Source: Bugula neritina (Eukaryota; Bryozoa; Gymnolaemata; Cheilostomatida; Bugulidae). From it: a DNA stretch of 64,000 nucleotides. Under the pieces are notes generated by a model that worked only from the letters and a program-made list of their open reading frames with translations, was not told where the DNA came from and searched no databases. Numbering within the stretch: the first letter of the stretch is position 1; every line of letters starts with the position of its first letter. Location: NCBI GenBank assembly GCA_964035545.1, contig OZ037769.1, positions 7,997,929 to 8,061,928 of the forward strand, given 5' to 3'. The position numbers and the translations under genes were made by a program. Positions 40,753-50,230 of the stretch are shown here, in pieces.

Positions 40753-41402
40753 TATGTACTGATTTGTAAATATAAACCACATAAAACATATACATGAATA
40801 CTAACATACAATGTGTTTATTGAGTTGAATTATTTTTCAAGGATGTGGAGGATGCAAATATCAGTGCTAAAATTTTATCCATCACACTTAAGACAAACAT
40901 GTTAGATATTTTCAAGTTTTTATTGAGCATATAAGTGTTACTGACTGAGCAGTTAAAGGCTATGAAATGATTACTTTGTAATTAACTCTTCCTGGTTGTA
41001 CTAATTGCTTGGAATTAATGTAAGGTGTTCTATAATAATGCAAAAGTCGAATTTTGACAGACCAGACAGACTTGTCATCCGTCATGCTGATGACGAAAAG
41101 CCTTTTAGCAGACCTTTGATGAAATTGGCTTTGCAGTGTAGATATCCAGTTATTTGTGCAGGTTTATTCTATTGATCAGACTTGTTTTGGACATTGTGTC
41201 AGGAGAATACTAACACACCATAATAATATAAGCTCATAACATGGCAGTTGACAATGTTATATTTTATTTCGTATACAACTTGCAACCTAAAATACAGATA
41301 TATCCTAAGTATATGCACAATTTTTCTAGATATATCTTTCCTAATTCATTGCCTTGTTCATTTTGTGGCAGCACATGGACCTTCCAGTTCTTAAGTGCTT
41401 AA

Positions 41403-42169
41403 AGGATTGCTCTATCTTGTCTAATAAATGGCCATTTAGGTCAAACACACATAATATTGTGTTTTTCTAAGCATGCATTGACAAAAAGCATTTGACCAAA
41501 GGTAGAAAAAGTTAGTTGAAGTTGAGGGTGTAGATTGGTAACAGCCAAAACGCCGATTTTGAAATGAGCTGGGAAATGTGACGTAACAGCGCCAGCATTC
41601 CTGCTGGTCACGTGACTATACAAATGAATAACTATAGAAATATGACTGTGAGATGTGATCTTTCAGCTCGTAATTTGTATATTTATAGAAGTGCAAATGT
41701 GAATTATCTCAATCTATAGTTTTTTGACATGTTAAATAACATGTATGTGATAACATTAGGCCATATTTTGCTTGTAAACATAGAAAAAAGCATTGCAAAA
41801 CATGCATTCTTTAGGATGAATGCCTGCGATCGATCTAAACTAGGTCAGATTGTGCAATATTACGGGCACACCAAAGCTGACCTATATAGCGCACTGTAAC
41901 TGCTTGAGCGTTATTGGTTGATGTTGCGCTCAGCAACCTTGAATACTAGCGTTATAGTTAGCACGTGCAGCATAGTTACTGGCGTTCACACGTCACGTAT
42001 TAGGCTATTCTTTTTCATGGCTGAAAATTTTACCTCCCTCAAAATTGGAATTTTGAAAAGCTGTTTTCTAGGCATATATCCCTTTGCAAAGTCACAATTG
42101 TTTGCATACACATTAGATTATAGTTCATAATTATAATGTGATTGTAATAAACTAAGATAGAGCAATCCT
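41403..42169. mobile_element. MITE with TTAA target duplication (piggyBac-like)
   Basis: The ends are inverted copies of AGGATTGCTCTATCTT (left from 41403; right ends at 42169), each flanked by TTAA (41399-41402 and 42170-42173). The 767-bp interior has no transposase frame, and its two halves show weak inverted similarity. TTAA is the piggyBac target, but the usual CCC-type piggyBac terminus is absent, so the superfamily is inferred from the target site only. Confidence 0.75.
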
Positions 42170-42173
42170 TTAA

Positions 42174-43028
42174 AACTTCCACCTTCAAAAAGTATAAAAT
42201 ATTAGGCGCAACAAGCTGTACAATAAAGTTGTCTTCTCACAGCTTAACCAAACTTGTGGCGAGTGAACCATTTTCACTTATCGTGCCGCAAACTTGTTCA
42301 AGAACCGCTAGAAACAGCATTAATTTTGGGGTGAGTAAATGAATACTCTATAAACGTCGTTATTGAACCGGAACAAGAAACTAATGAATTAATGTTCTAC
42401 AATATTAGCAAGCTTGGGAACCCCTCCAACAAGTGCACTCAGTGACCACAAACTCGGTGCTGCTTTGGGCAATTTCCAGCTGATATCGGCGGCTTCAGTT
42501 TCTGTACGCTTATTATTATATTATTATTATATTCTTATTCTTAATATAATACTTAGTGAATAAAAGTATCATTGTGAATAATGTTTAAAATAAAGTCTTT
42601 GGCATAGCCATGTTTATATTCGGAAGATTGGTAGCCATCGTCATAGTGCTATTAAATTGTTTTGTAATGTAATTATTTTAATTTTATATTATTTATTATT
42701 AATATTTAATTAATATTATATTTAATTTTATTAATATTTTATATTGGTACCCCATGGCCATTGCCATAGGCCGTTGGGGCAATGATTATTAATTAATGAA
42801 TTATGAATTAACATTATCGTTAGGAATATGATTAATATTATCATTATGATTATGAACTTGAACTTGAAGTGTGGGAACTTGAAGTTGAAGTGATTCACTG
42901 ATTGTGGTTGACTGATTCAGATTACCATTATTATTATAATTGACTTTAAGGTTTTGGTTTACTTTTATTTTTACTTTTTAGCTTCCAGTTAAATAGGCAT
43001 AGTGACAGTGATACTCATAGCGATAATC
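42174..43028. other. Intergenic, AT-rich simple-sequence-like DNA
   Basis: No gene seen. From about 42500 the sequence takes on the short-word texture of the 31-33 kb block. A small imperfect inverted repeat, CCCCATGGCC...GGCCGTTGGGG, sits near 42750-42780. The LTR element is inserted at the right end. Confidence 0.55.
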
Positions 43029-43033
43029 ATAAT

Positions 43034-43179
43034 TGTGTGATTGGTGCGTAAGAGTACAACAAAGTTGGATTGAGTCTAAGCTGATAATTATCGTGATTTA
43101 TTTCAATTCTAGCTAGTAGGAAAATCCCCGAGCTCAACGAGTCTCGCGGTAAGATAATAGCGAGTCAAACAACACAACA
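43034..43179 (-). repeat. 3' LTR
   Basis: Downstream LTR of the minus-strand element; same sequence as the copy at 47430-47575. Confidence 0.96.
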
Positions 43180-43190
43180 TCCCCCTTTCT
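43180..43190 (-). other. Polypurine tract
   Basis: Reads AGAAAGGGGGA on the minus strand and directly abuts the 3' LTR, as expected for the plus-strand DNA primer of reverse transcription. Confidence 0.85.
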
Positions 43191-43352
43191 AAGTGGGTTA
43201 CAAAAAACATTATGTGTAATCACGTATGCTATTAATTAAGATTGACAATAATAAGTGAAGGTTAACAATAGTGAGAAAAAACATGACAATATGTATTTTT
43301 ATGATTGTCCTATAGAAGGCACGAGTGTCTCCGTGGTTAGATCGTCTGGATG

Positions 43353-46300
43353 TTAATTCATCACATAGTCAGCAAATCTCCGAGGCAATCTTCGCTCTCT
43401 GGATAGAGCACCAAACCTACCCGGAACCGTTGGACTGGCTGTATGGGCCAAAGACGTACCCGAGCCCTCTGCGACCAATGTCCCGGGTGCCTGCGTTCCT
43501 GATGGATTGGCTTTTTTGTTAGCTTTTGGACCAAGCACCTCTGCATCCATAGGAACCGGCGGAGGAGCATTTGGTTCAAGCACCACGGGGTCCTCTTCCC
43601 GAAGATCTACCAACGCACTTCTGTTTCGGCGTATAACTCCTGTTTCAGTTTTAACCGTGTATGAGTGTGGAGCTACACTTGCCAGAACTGTGCCCTGTTT
43701 CTTAGTGTCTCTGACATAGACGGGTGAACCTTGAGAAAGTTCAGGCAACAGAGTGGCTTTGTGCCGTTGGTTGTAGTTATTCATGGTCCTTAGATTTATG
43801 TGTTGTTCCTTCTCAGCAATGTCTGGTGGCTTGTGAACCACTCGGGTTTCAGGCATGGAGGGTAGGGTAGTTCGAAGTAGCCTGTTCATCAAAAGTTCTG
43901 AAGGAGTGAATCCGTTTTCGAGTGGAGTAGCTCTATAGGTTAGTAGGCTTAGGTATGGATCTGTAGTTTTGCTCCACAGACGCTTTACTGTTCCTACCGC
44001 TCTCTCAGCTTCGCCATTGGCTTTTGGATATCTTGGAGAGCTGGTCACGTGTTGAAAACCATAACTCTGGGCAAATTCTTGGAACTCCCTAGAGCTGAAC
44101 TGAGGTCCATTGTCAGAAATGACTACCTCGGGAATTCCATGAGTTGAGAAGATGGATTTAATTTTGTCCACAGTGAATGCTGAAGACAGCGAGTCTAATC
44201 TCCTAACTTCTATGTATCTGCTATGATAATCGACCACTAATAGATAGTTCTTTTTCTGGAACTCGAACAGGTCTGCACCTAACTTTATCCAGGGTTTAGA
44301 TGGCAAGGTGGATGGCTGCAGAGGCTCTACCGGGGTCGGTGAGTTAATTCTGCACTGTCGACACCCCTGCACCATTTCCTTTATTTGTTTAGACATTCCC
44401 GGCCACCAGATAGCTCTTCTGGCTCTTGCCTGGCATTTTACTATTCCTTGATGGGCCTGGTGAATGCGGTCAAGCAGTTTTAGTCTTAAATTGCTAGGGA
44501 TGACTAGCCGCTGATCATATAAGAGAAGGCCTTTAGATTGTGTCAAATGTCCTTTGACATCCCAGTAAGGGTGTACTGCTGTGTGGGCATCTGTTTTATA
44601 TGTAGGCCATCCTTTTATGATGAGGTTCTGGACCTCTTGGCACACGGCATCTAGTTGTTGTGCCTCCTTGATTTCTTCGATCATCGGATCTATCGAAGGT
44701 ATAATGGAAGTGCTAGCTTCTAGCTCTTCAACCAGCATCACATCTATGCGAGATGGTATACCAGAGGGTGCTCGCGACAATGCATCTGCTACGTGGTTGC
44801 GAGACCCTGGGATATACTCTATTTTTGGAGCATACCTCATGAGCCGCAGTCTCAATCGGAGAATCCTGGCTGGCACTTGGTCTAAGTCTTTTACACCCAT
44901 AAGCCTAACCAAAGGCTTGTGATCCGTCTCTAGAGTGAAAGGTAATCCTCTTAAAAACTGATCAAGCTTGTTGCATGCCCAAGCCATTGCCAATGCCTCC
45001 TTTTCTATTGCGGCGTAATTTTGTTCCACTGAGGTTAAAGACCTTGATGCGTAGTATACTGGCCTCCTTGTCCCATCCTTTTGTATTTGGAACATAGCAG
45101 CTCCAAGTCCAGTGTTGCTAGCATCAGTGGCAACAATTGTTTTCAGCTTGGGATCATAGTGTGCTATGACCTGAGCAGACATCAGTGTTTGCTTTACCTT
45201 TTGGAAAGCTTCCTCTTGAGGTTGATTCCATGTCCAAGCCTTACTTTCCTTTAGTAACTCTCTCATGGGAGCTGTGATTTCAGACAGGTGAGGGATAAAC
45301 TTAGCTAGCTGATTCAGCATACCATTTAGTCGTCTCAACTCTGTCTTACAGGTAGGGGCTGGAAAGTCACGTATTGATGCGACTTTATCCGGGTCAGGGC
45401 TGACTCCTTTAGCATCTATAATGTGGCCTAAAAACTTCACTTGAGCTTGGCCAATCTCACACTTGTCTTCATTCAATGTGAGTCCTGCTTCTTCCAGTCT
45501 GCTTAAAACCAGCTTTAAGGTTTTATCGTGGCTTTCTGCATCTTTACCATGAACTAGAATATCGTCCATGTGACAGATGACATTCTCTATGTCGCCTAAT
45601 AGTCTGCACATAGCTCGAGAAAAGATCTCCGGTGCACTAGATATTCCAAATGGAAGTCTGTTGAAACAGAACCGGCCAAAAGGTGTGAGGACGGTAGTCA
45701 GTTTTCTTGACTCCTTGTCCAAGTGTATTTGCCAGAACCCACTATTGGCATCTAGCTTTGAGAAGATTTTACTTGCCCCCAACAGTCCAATACTTTCATC
45801 GACTGCTGGCATTGGATAGATTTCCCTTCTAACTGCTTTATTCAGGCCAGTCAGGTCCACACACACGCGTACATCTCCTGATGGTTTGAGGACTGGGACC
45901 ATTCCACTACACCACTCTGTAGCTTCTGTTACGGGAGAGATAACTCCTTGTTGCGCCATCTCATCTAGCTTTTTCTTAGTTTTGTCTCGTAATGGAATGG
46001 GAATTTTCCTTGGAGTGTAGATGCATGTTGGCTGGTAATCTGGAATTAGTGATATTCTGTATGAGTATCCCTTGAGTGTTCCAAGGCCTTTAAATAGCTT
46101 TGAGAAGCCTGTGTGGATGTCTTTGGTTATTTCCCCTTGCTGCTTTACTTGGCATGTTATCAGTCCTAACTTTTCACAAGCAGTTCTACCGAGTAGAGAG
46201 GTTGACTGATTTTGAATTACGTAGGCTGTCTCCTTGTACTTCTGACTTTTATATTGAAGATCTGCCTCAAAAGTTCCTAAGACTTGGAGTTGCTTTCCTC

Positions 46301-47405
46301 CAGGTCCATATAAGCGGACTCCTGTAGTTTGCAGTGAAATAGTAGACAGCCAAGGTAGTTTGTCACTGACTACTGTACCATCTGCACCTGTATCGAGCTT
46401 GAAAGTAGTACAGTTACCATTTACTGCTACTTCGGCTTTCCAAGCATCCACAGTTAGGTTTTCTATTTTGAACTCTCCTGTGAACATTATACCATCGTCA
46501 TTACTTGCTTCGGTCACCTCCTGGATGGATCTACTTCTGCATTGCCGCTGGAAGTGGCCTACTTTCTTGCACTTCCTGCATTGAGCATCCTTAGCTGGGC
46601 ATTCCGCTTTTGAATGTGGTTCCTTACCGCACCTTTTACAATGATCCTGGCTGTTTGTAGGCTTGTACATCTGAGAGTTAACTGGCAGCTGAACAGCACC
46701 TCCCTGCTTGCGTGTATAGCTTGGTTTGCTTTGCTTATATTTAGGGTAGCTGCTTTGTACTTTACTTATAGCATCTACAGACCCTGAGCTTGCTCCTTTT
46801 GTTACACTTTGCATCACAGTTGAAGTGACTTCACTGCTCCTACAAATACGTACTGCCTGGTCTAGTGTTAAAGTGTTACCTTGAGAAATCAATTTCTTTC
46901 TAAGAGAGTCATCTCTAATTCCTAGAACAATTCGATCTCTCAGCATCTCATCAAATGGTGCTGGTGCCTCATCAGTGGCAGGTCGGTAATTAAATCCACA
47001 TTTATCTGCTAGCGCACGTAATTCTGAGTAAAAAGCATCAAAATTCTCTCCTTGTAATTGACACCTTGTATTAAATTTATAACGTTCGTGCACTATATTT
47101 CGTTCTCCTACACAGTATTGCTCCAAAATGTCTATTATCGCTGCTAGACTCTTATCATTCTGATATTTGTGACTTGACTCTACCACTCGGCATGCATCAT
47201 CACCAATTGTATATAATAGCAATGCTCTCTGGTACTCATCACTTTCCTCCGAAAGTCTAGACAGAATGTAAAACGACTGCCACCGGCTTTTAAATCTTCT
47301 GAAGTTTTGCTCACGCTCACAATTCAAAACGATCTCACCTGGTGGTTCGATTCTGGGTGCATTCCTATGCACAATTATTTGTTGCTGAACTTCTTCATCG
47401 CCCAT
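43353..47405 (-). CDS. Gag-Pol polyprotein of LTR retrotransposon
   Basis: One 1350-residue frame starting 24 bases inside the 5' LTR. Domain order: Gag; two CX2CX4HX4C zinc knuckles (CKRCGKEPHSKAEC and CRKCKKVGHFQRQC, about residues 260-295); aspartic protease with LDTGADGTVV; reverse transcriptase with the FNRLPFGISSAPEIF region and HMDD catalytic motif; RNase H with TDAS; integrase with an HHCC-type finger (HQAHQG...CRQC) and a D,D,E core including ISDNGPQF and NGEAE. PR-RT-RH-IN order defines Ty3/gypsy. Gag and Pol share one frame, so there is no frameshift between them. All catalytic motifs look intact. Confidence 0.97.
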   Translation of the reverse strand: MGDEEVQQQIIVHRNAPRIEPPGEIVLNCEREQNFRRFKSRWQSFYILSRLSEESDEYQRALLLYTIGDDACRVVESSHKYQNDKSLAAIIDILEQYCVGERNIVHERYKFNTRCQLQGENFDAFYSELRALADKCGFNYRPATDEAPAPFDEMLRDRIVLGIRDDSLRKKLISQGNTLTLDQAVRICRSSEVTSTVMQSVTKGASSGSVDAISKVQSSYPKYKQSKPSYTRKQGGAVQLPVNSQMYKPTNSQDHCKRCGKEPHSKAECPAKDAQCRKCKKVGHFQRQCRSRSIQEVTEASNDDGIMFTGEFKIENLTVDAWKAEVAVNGNCTTFKLDTGADGTVVSDKLPWLSTISLQTTGVRLYGPGGKQLQVLGTFEADLQYKSQKYKETAYVIQNQSTSLLGRTACEKLGLITCQVKQQGEITKDIHTGFSKLFKGLGTLKGYSYRISLIPDYQPTCIYTPRKIPIPLRDKTKKKLDEMAQQGVISPVTEATEWCSGMVPVLKPSGDVRVCVDLTGLNKAVRREIYPMPAVDESIGLLGASKIFSKLDANSGFWQIHLDKESRKLTTVLTPFGRFCFNRLPFGISSAPEIFSRAMCRLLGDIENVICHMDDILVHGKDAESHDKTLKLVLSRLEEAGLTLNEDKCEIGQAQVKFLGHIIDAKGVSPDPDKVASIRDFPAPTCKTELRRLNGMLNQLAKFIPHLSEITAPMRELLKESKAWTWNQPQEEAFQKVKQTLMSAQVIAHYDPKLKTIVATDASNTGLGAAMFQIQKDGTRRPVYYASRSLTSVEQNYAAIEKEALAMAWACNKLDQFLRGLPFTLETDHKPLVRLMGVKDLDQVPARILRLRLRLMRYAPKIEYIPGSRNHVADALSRAPSGIPSRIDVMLVEELEASTSIIPSIDPMIEEIKEAQQLDAVCQEVQNLIIKGWPTYKTDAHTAVHPYWDVKGHLTQSKGLLLYDQRLVIPSNLRLKLLDRIHQAHQGIVKCQARARRAIWWPGMSKQIKEMVQGCRQCRINSPTPVEPLQPSTLPSKPWIKLGADLFEFQKKNYLLVVDYHSRYIEVRRLDSLSSAFTVDKIKSIFSTHGIPEVVISDNGPQFSSREFQEFAQSYGFQHVTSSPRYPKANGEAERAVGTVKRLWSKTTDPYLSLLTYRATPLENGFTPSELLMNRLLRTTLPSMPETRVVHKPPDIAEKEQHINLRTMNNYNQRHKATLLPELSQGSPVYVRDTKKQGTVLASVAPHSYTVKTETGVIRRNRSALVDLREEDPVVLEPNAPPPVPMDAEVLGPKANKKANPSGTQAPGTLVAEGSGTSLAHTASPTVPGRFGALSRERRLPRRFADYVMN

Positions 47406-47411
47406 TATTAG

Positions 47412-47429
47412 TTTTAACTGCTGCCACCA
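47412..47429 (-). other. Primer-binding site (tRNA-Leu-like)
   Basis: On the minus strand the sequence directly after the 5' LTR is TGGTGGCAGCAGTTAAAA. The first ten or so bases are complementary to the 3' end of many animal tRNA-Leu (GCTGCCA plus CCA). The assignment beyond ten bases is weak. Confidence 0.65.
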
Positions 47430-47575
47430 TGTGTGATTGGTGCGTAAGAGTACAACAAAGTTGGATTGAGTCTAAGCTGATAATTATCGTGATTTATTTC
47501 AATTCTAGCTAGTAGGAAAATCCCCGAGCTCAACGAGTCTCGCGGTAAGATAATAGCGAGTCAAACAACACAACA
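47430..47575 (-). repeat. 5' LTR
   Basis: Upstream LTR of the minus-strand element; TG...CA termini. Confidence 0.96.
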
Positions 47576-48092
47576 ATAATGATAATCATAATGTCAGTGT
47601 GATCCAAGGAAGTCGCTGACAGTGGCTGAGGTTTAGGTTAAATCATTTTCATTTTGTAGTTGATTAGTTATAATTAAATTTACTATAAAAATGTTATGAA
47701 TGTAGTGATTACCCTCTTTGAATTTGATCATCAACATGATCATAGTGATGTTCCAAATATAATTCTATTCATCTAGGATAACACAGTAACAATAGATTAT
47801 TGTTACTCACTAACAGTTGATGTGAATTAATGTTTTGGATGCTTTTTATTCATATTGATAGCTGATACGTGAATTATTCAATTACTATTGGTGATATATT
47901 TATATATCACACTTAAAGTCAATCATAGTTATTAAATGATCATACTAATACTCCTAATAGTATTTGAGTAATGGTGATACTAATCCCCTTAATTGATACT
48001 GATAGTCACAATGACGAATGCAATGAATGACTAAGTTTGAAATATTTACTATCATATTGATTATCATATACTAATACTTATACTATAAGTAT

Positions 48093-48628
48093 CAGGGTTG
48101 GGGTAATTGTAATTTGTAATTGTAATTGGTTGTAATTAATTACATTTTTATCAAGTAATTAAATGTAATTTGTAATTGTATAAAAATGTAATTGTAATTG
48201 TTATTGTAATTAATTATATGCTAATGTAATACTAATTGAATTTTGCAAATACTTTATAGTTACATAACAATTACTTCAAATTTTAAAATTCATATTTTAC
48301 CTGCCTTGCCTACTGTTTAATAAAAAGTTCAAATTAATTTACTGTGGTATTTATCACACTATTCGTTACTGTTGAGAACAAGGAAAGTTTTCCGTTGTCA
48401 AAATTGCCCTGGGTAGTTGGATTTCAGAAGTGAGATTATATAACTTTTATTTGTCTCTTGTGAGAACAAAAGTAATTGTAATTGTAATTAATTACATTAC
48501 CATGTAATTGTAATTGTAATTAATTGCATTTATTTCAACTGTAATTTTAATTGTAATAGTAATTGACAAATTCTCACGTAATTGTAATTGTAATTAGTTA
48601 CATTCATATGTAATTGACCTCAGCCCTG
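48093..48628. mobile_element. hAT-like non-autonomous element, TAATTG-rich
   Basis: Perfect 8-bp target duplications ATAAGTAT (48085-48092 and 48629-48636) flank a 536-bp element with imperfect inverted termini CAGGGTTGGGGT / CAGGGCTGAGGT. Both subterminal regions are made of reiterated TAATTG, TGTAAT and TAATTACATT words and the middle is unique. The 8-bp TSD and CAGGG ends are typical of hAT. There is no transposase. Confidence 0.85.
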
Positions 48629-48865
48629 ATAAGTATAGGTATTAACAAGATTATATGTTATAGGAATAGTTATACTAATACTTATACTAGTACTTATAAT
48701 TATTTTATTATTATTATATAGTCATAATGCTAATCATTATGGTTATGGGAATTTATATAATTGTCATAAATGTTGATCTTAATATAAGTATTTAGTCTTA
48801 CAATTATTATAATTCTCATTATGAAAATTTATTTTTTATAAACTGAATGAGTTTGACTTGAGGCT

Positions 48866-49069
48866 AAAAAATTATAGTCGCTATTCCTGTGAAAACCCCT
48901 GATAAAAAAGTTTTTTTTAAAGTGGGCTAAAGACTTATTCATATGTGGCACACGAGTAATTATGATTAGGTGTTCTTTCTAGCATCACCAATTGCCTTCA
49001 CTTGGGTAAGAACCCATGACATCGTGTTTGCTAAGCCAATGCTGTAACGCCTAAACCACTGCTGCTCCC
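48866..49069 (-). mobile_element. Full-length tRNA-derived SINE
   Basis: Read on the minus strand, the head starts GGGAGCAGCAGTGGTTTAGG and contains a perfect pol III A box (TGGTTTAGGCG) and a decayed B box (GGTTCTTACCC). The body resembles the copy at 26904-27078 (TTGGTGATG, a GTCTTTAGCC block, a CAGGGGTTTTCACAG block and a GACTATAA tail). Flanking direct repeats TGACTTGAG-CT occur at 48854-48865 and 49070-49081 with one mismatch. Confidence 0.8.
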
Positions 49070-49768
49070 TGACTTGAGTCTATGCCTAAGCCTGACTGTA
49101 CAAAGTCAATGTAGTTGGAATCGCCATTAATTGTATCTTTAGGACATTTACTGTAATTATCATGGTGAAACAAAATGAAGTGAAATCGAATTCGATGTTC
49201 CAATTAGTAATAGTCATAATAATCATTTTAAAACTTCCTAATGCTAGTAAATTATAATGATAATCATTATGATTCTTGGTACCTGACCTAATGAAAATAA
49301 CAGCACTATAACAACATCTGATAGTACAAAGTTTATAAAAGCTTCTTACATTGTGTTTGTTGAGATTTGTAGCACATTCTATAATCTATATATATATATA
49401 TATGAGTACAACATGTAGCCAATTCGCTGTTGTCAAGTGTTTTAAGGTTCTCAGGTCCATAAAAATTCAGAGGGAAAATGTTGTGAATGCTTTTGATAAT
49501 TTGTTGAAGGCTTTTGATAATATATGTACAAATATATTCTTATTGTTCTGGAAATCAAATAATTCATGATTGATTGGTTTGATTTTGTTAACTTACCATA
49601 AGCTGATAATCGAGTTTCATATGTCTTTTTGTATTCCCAATATTGATAATATTCTGTACGTTTTTTTACTGATGTACAAAAGCCTTCAGCTAAAGTTGAG
49701 TCACTGAGGCCATTTTTATATTTTATGTCCTAGTAATTTGATTTTCAACACGTTTATTGTTCTTACAG

Positions 49769-49833
49769 GTGTTTTTGCTCATCAAATTCCTGAATCTGTT
49801 ATTATATTCGTAAATCCGCTTACATGGACTAAG
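49769..49833 (+). other. Possible non-coding 5' exon
   Basis: A 65-base segment between a good acceptor (TTGTTCTTACAG) and donor (GTATGC) lies 388 bases upstream of the acceptor that precedes the ZC3H13 start. It would join to TAAAAGATTC, which closes its own open frame with a stop at once, so it would be untranslated leader. Confidence 0.25.
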
Positions 49834-50230
49834 GTATGCAATTGAAATTTGGTGTTTATGAGTGTATCACAAAATATTTTCCTTGCAAATTGGTAACTTT
49901 AAAGGTGGCATGCTAATCAAACTTCAAGTTGGACTTCATAATTACACTGAAATATTTTGTCTCTTTCACTAAGACGAGAGTGGTATCAATAATAGTATAT
50001 ACTGGGGTTAGATTTGAAAGTATTAAAGTTTGGCGGGCATCGTTAAACTGTAAAATATCATATATCATAAATATCTTTTTATTTCACGATCAATAATTTA
50101 AGAATTTTAGCGTTTTACAAATGATTTGAAGTTTATTTTGTGTAAGTTAACTGTGTCAACCATTTATGCATAGATAGTTTGGCTATTCCTAGCATTTATT
50201 TCTCGAGCTTTATCTTATAGTAAAAGATTC

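Larger units (their letters stand above)
43034..47575 (-). mobile_element. Ty3/gypsy-like LTR retrotransposon, structurally complete
   Basis: The element has 146-bp LTRs (43034-43179 and 47430-47575) that I read as identical base for base. They begin TG and end CA and are flanked by a perfect 5-bp target duplication ATAAT (43029-43033 and 47576-47580). Next to the 5' LTR is a primer-binding site starting TGGTGGCAGCAG. Next to the 3' LTR is a polypurine tract. A single uninterrupted Gag-Pol frame fills the interior. Identical LTRs and an open frame indicate a recent insertion. There is no envelope frame. The 146-bp LTR is short for the group. Confidence 0.97.
47581..50220. other. Intergenic: simple-sequence block with two insertions
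   Basis: Continuation of the AT-rich short-word DNA into which the LTR element inserted. It holds the hAT-like element and the full-length SINE listed separately, and a short (TA)n tract near 49389-49402. A segment at 49769-49833 is bounded by TTCTTACAG and GTATGC and could be a non-coding 5' exon of the ZC3H13 gene. No protein gene is visible. Confidence 0.5.

Noticed and set aside
43034-47575. Envelope gene in the LTR element
   Set aside because: After integrase the frame runs to within about 170 bases of the 3' LTR, leaving no room for another protein.
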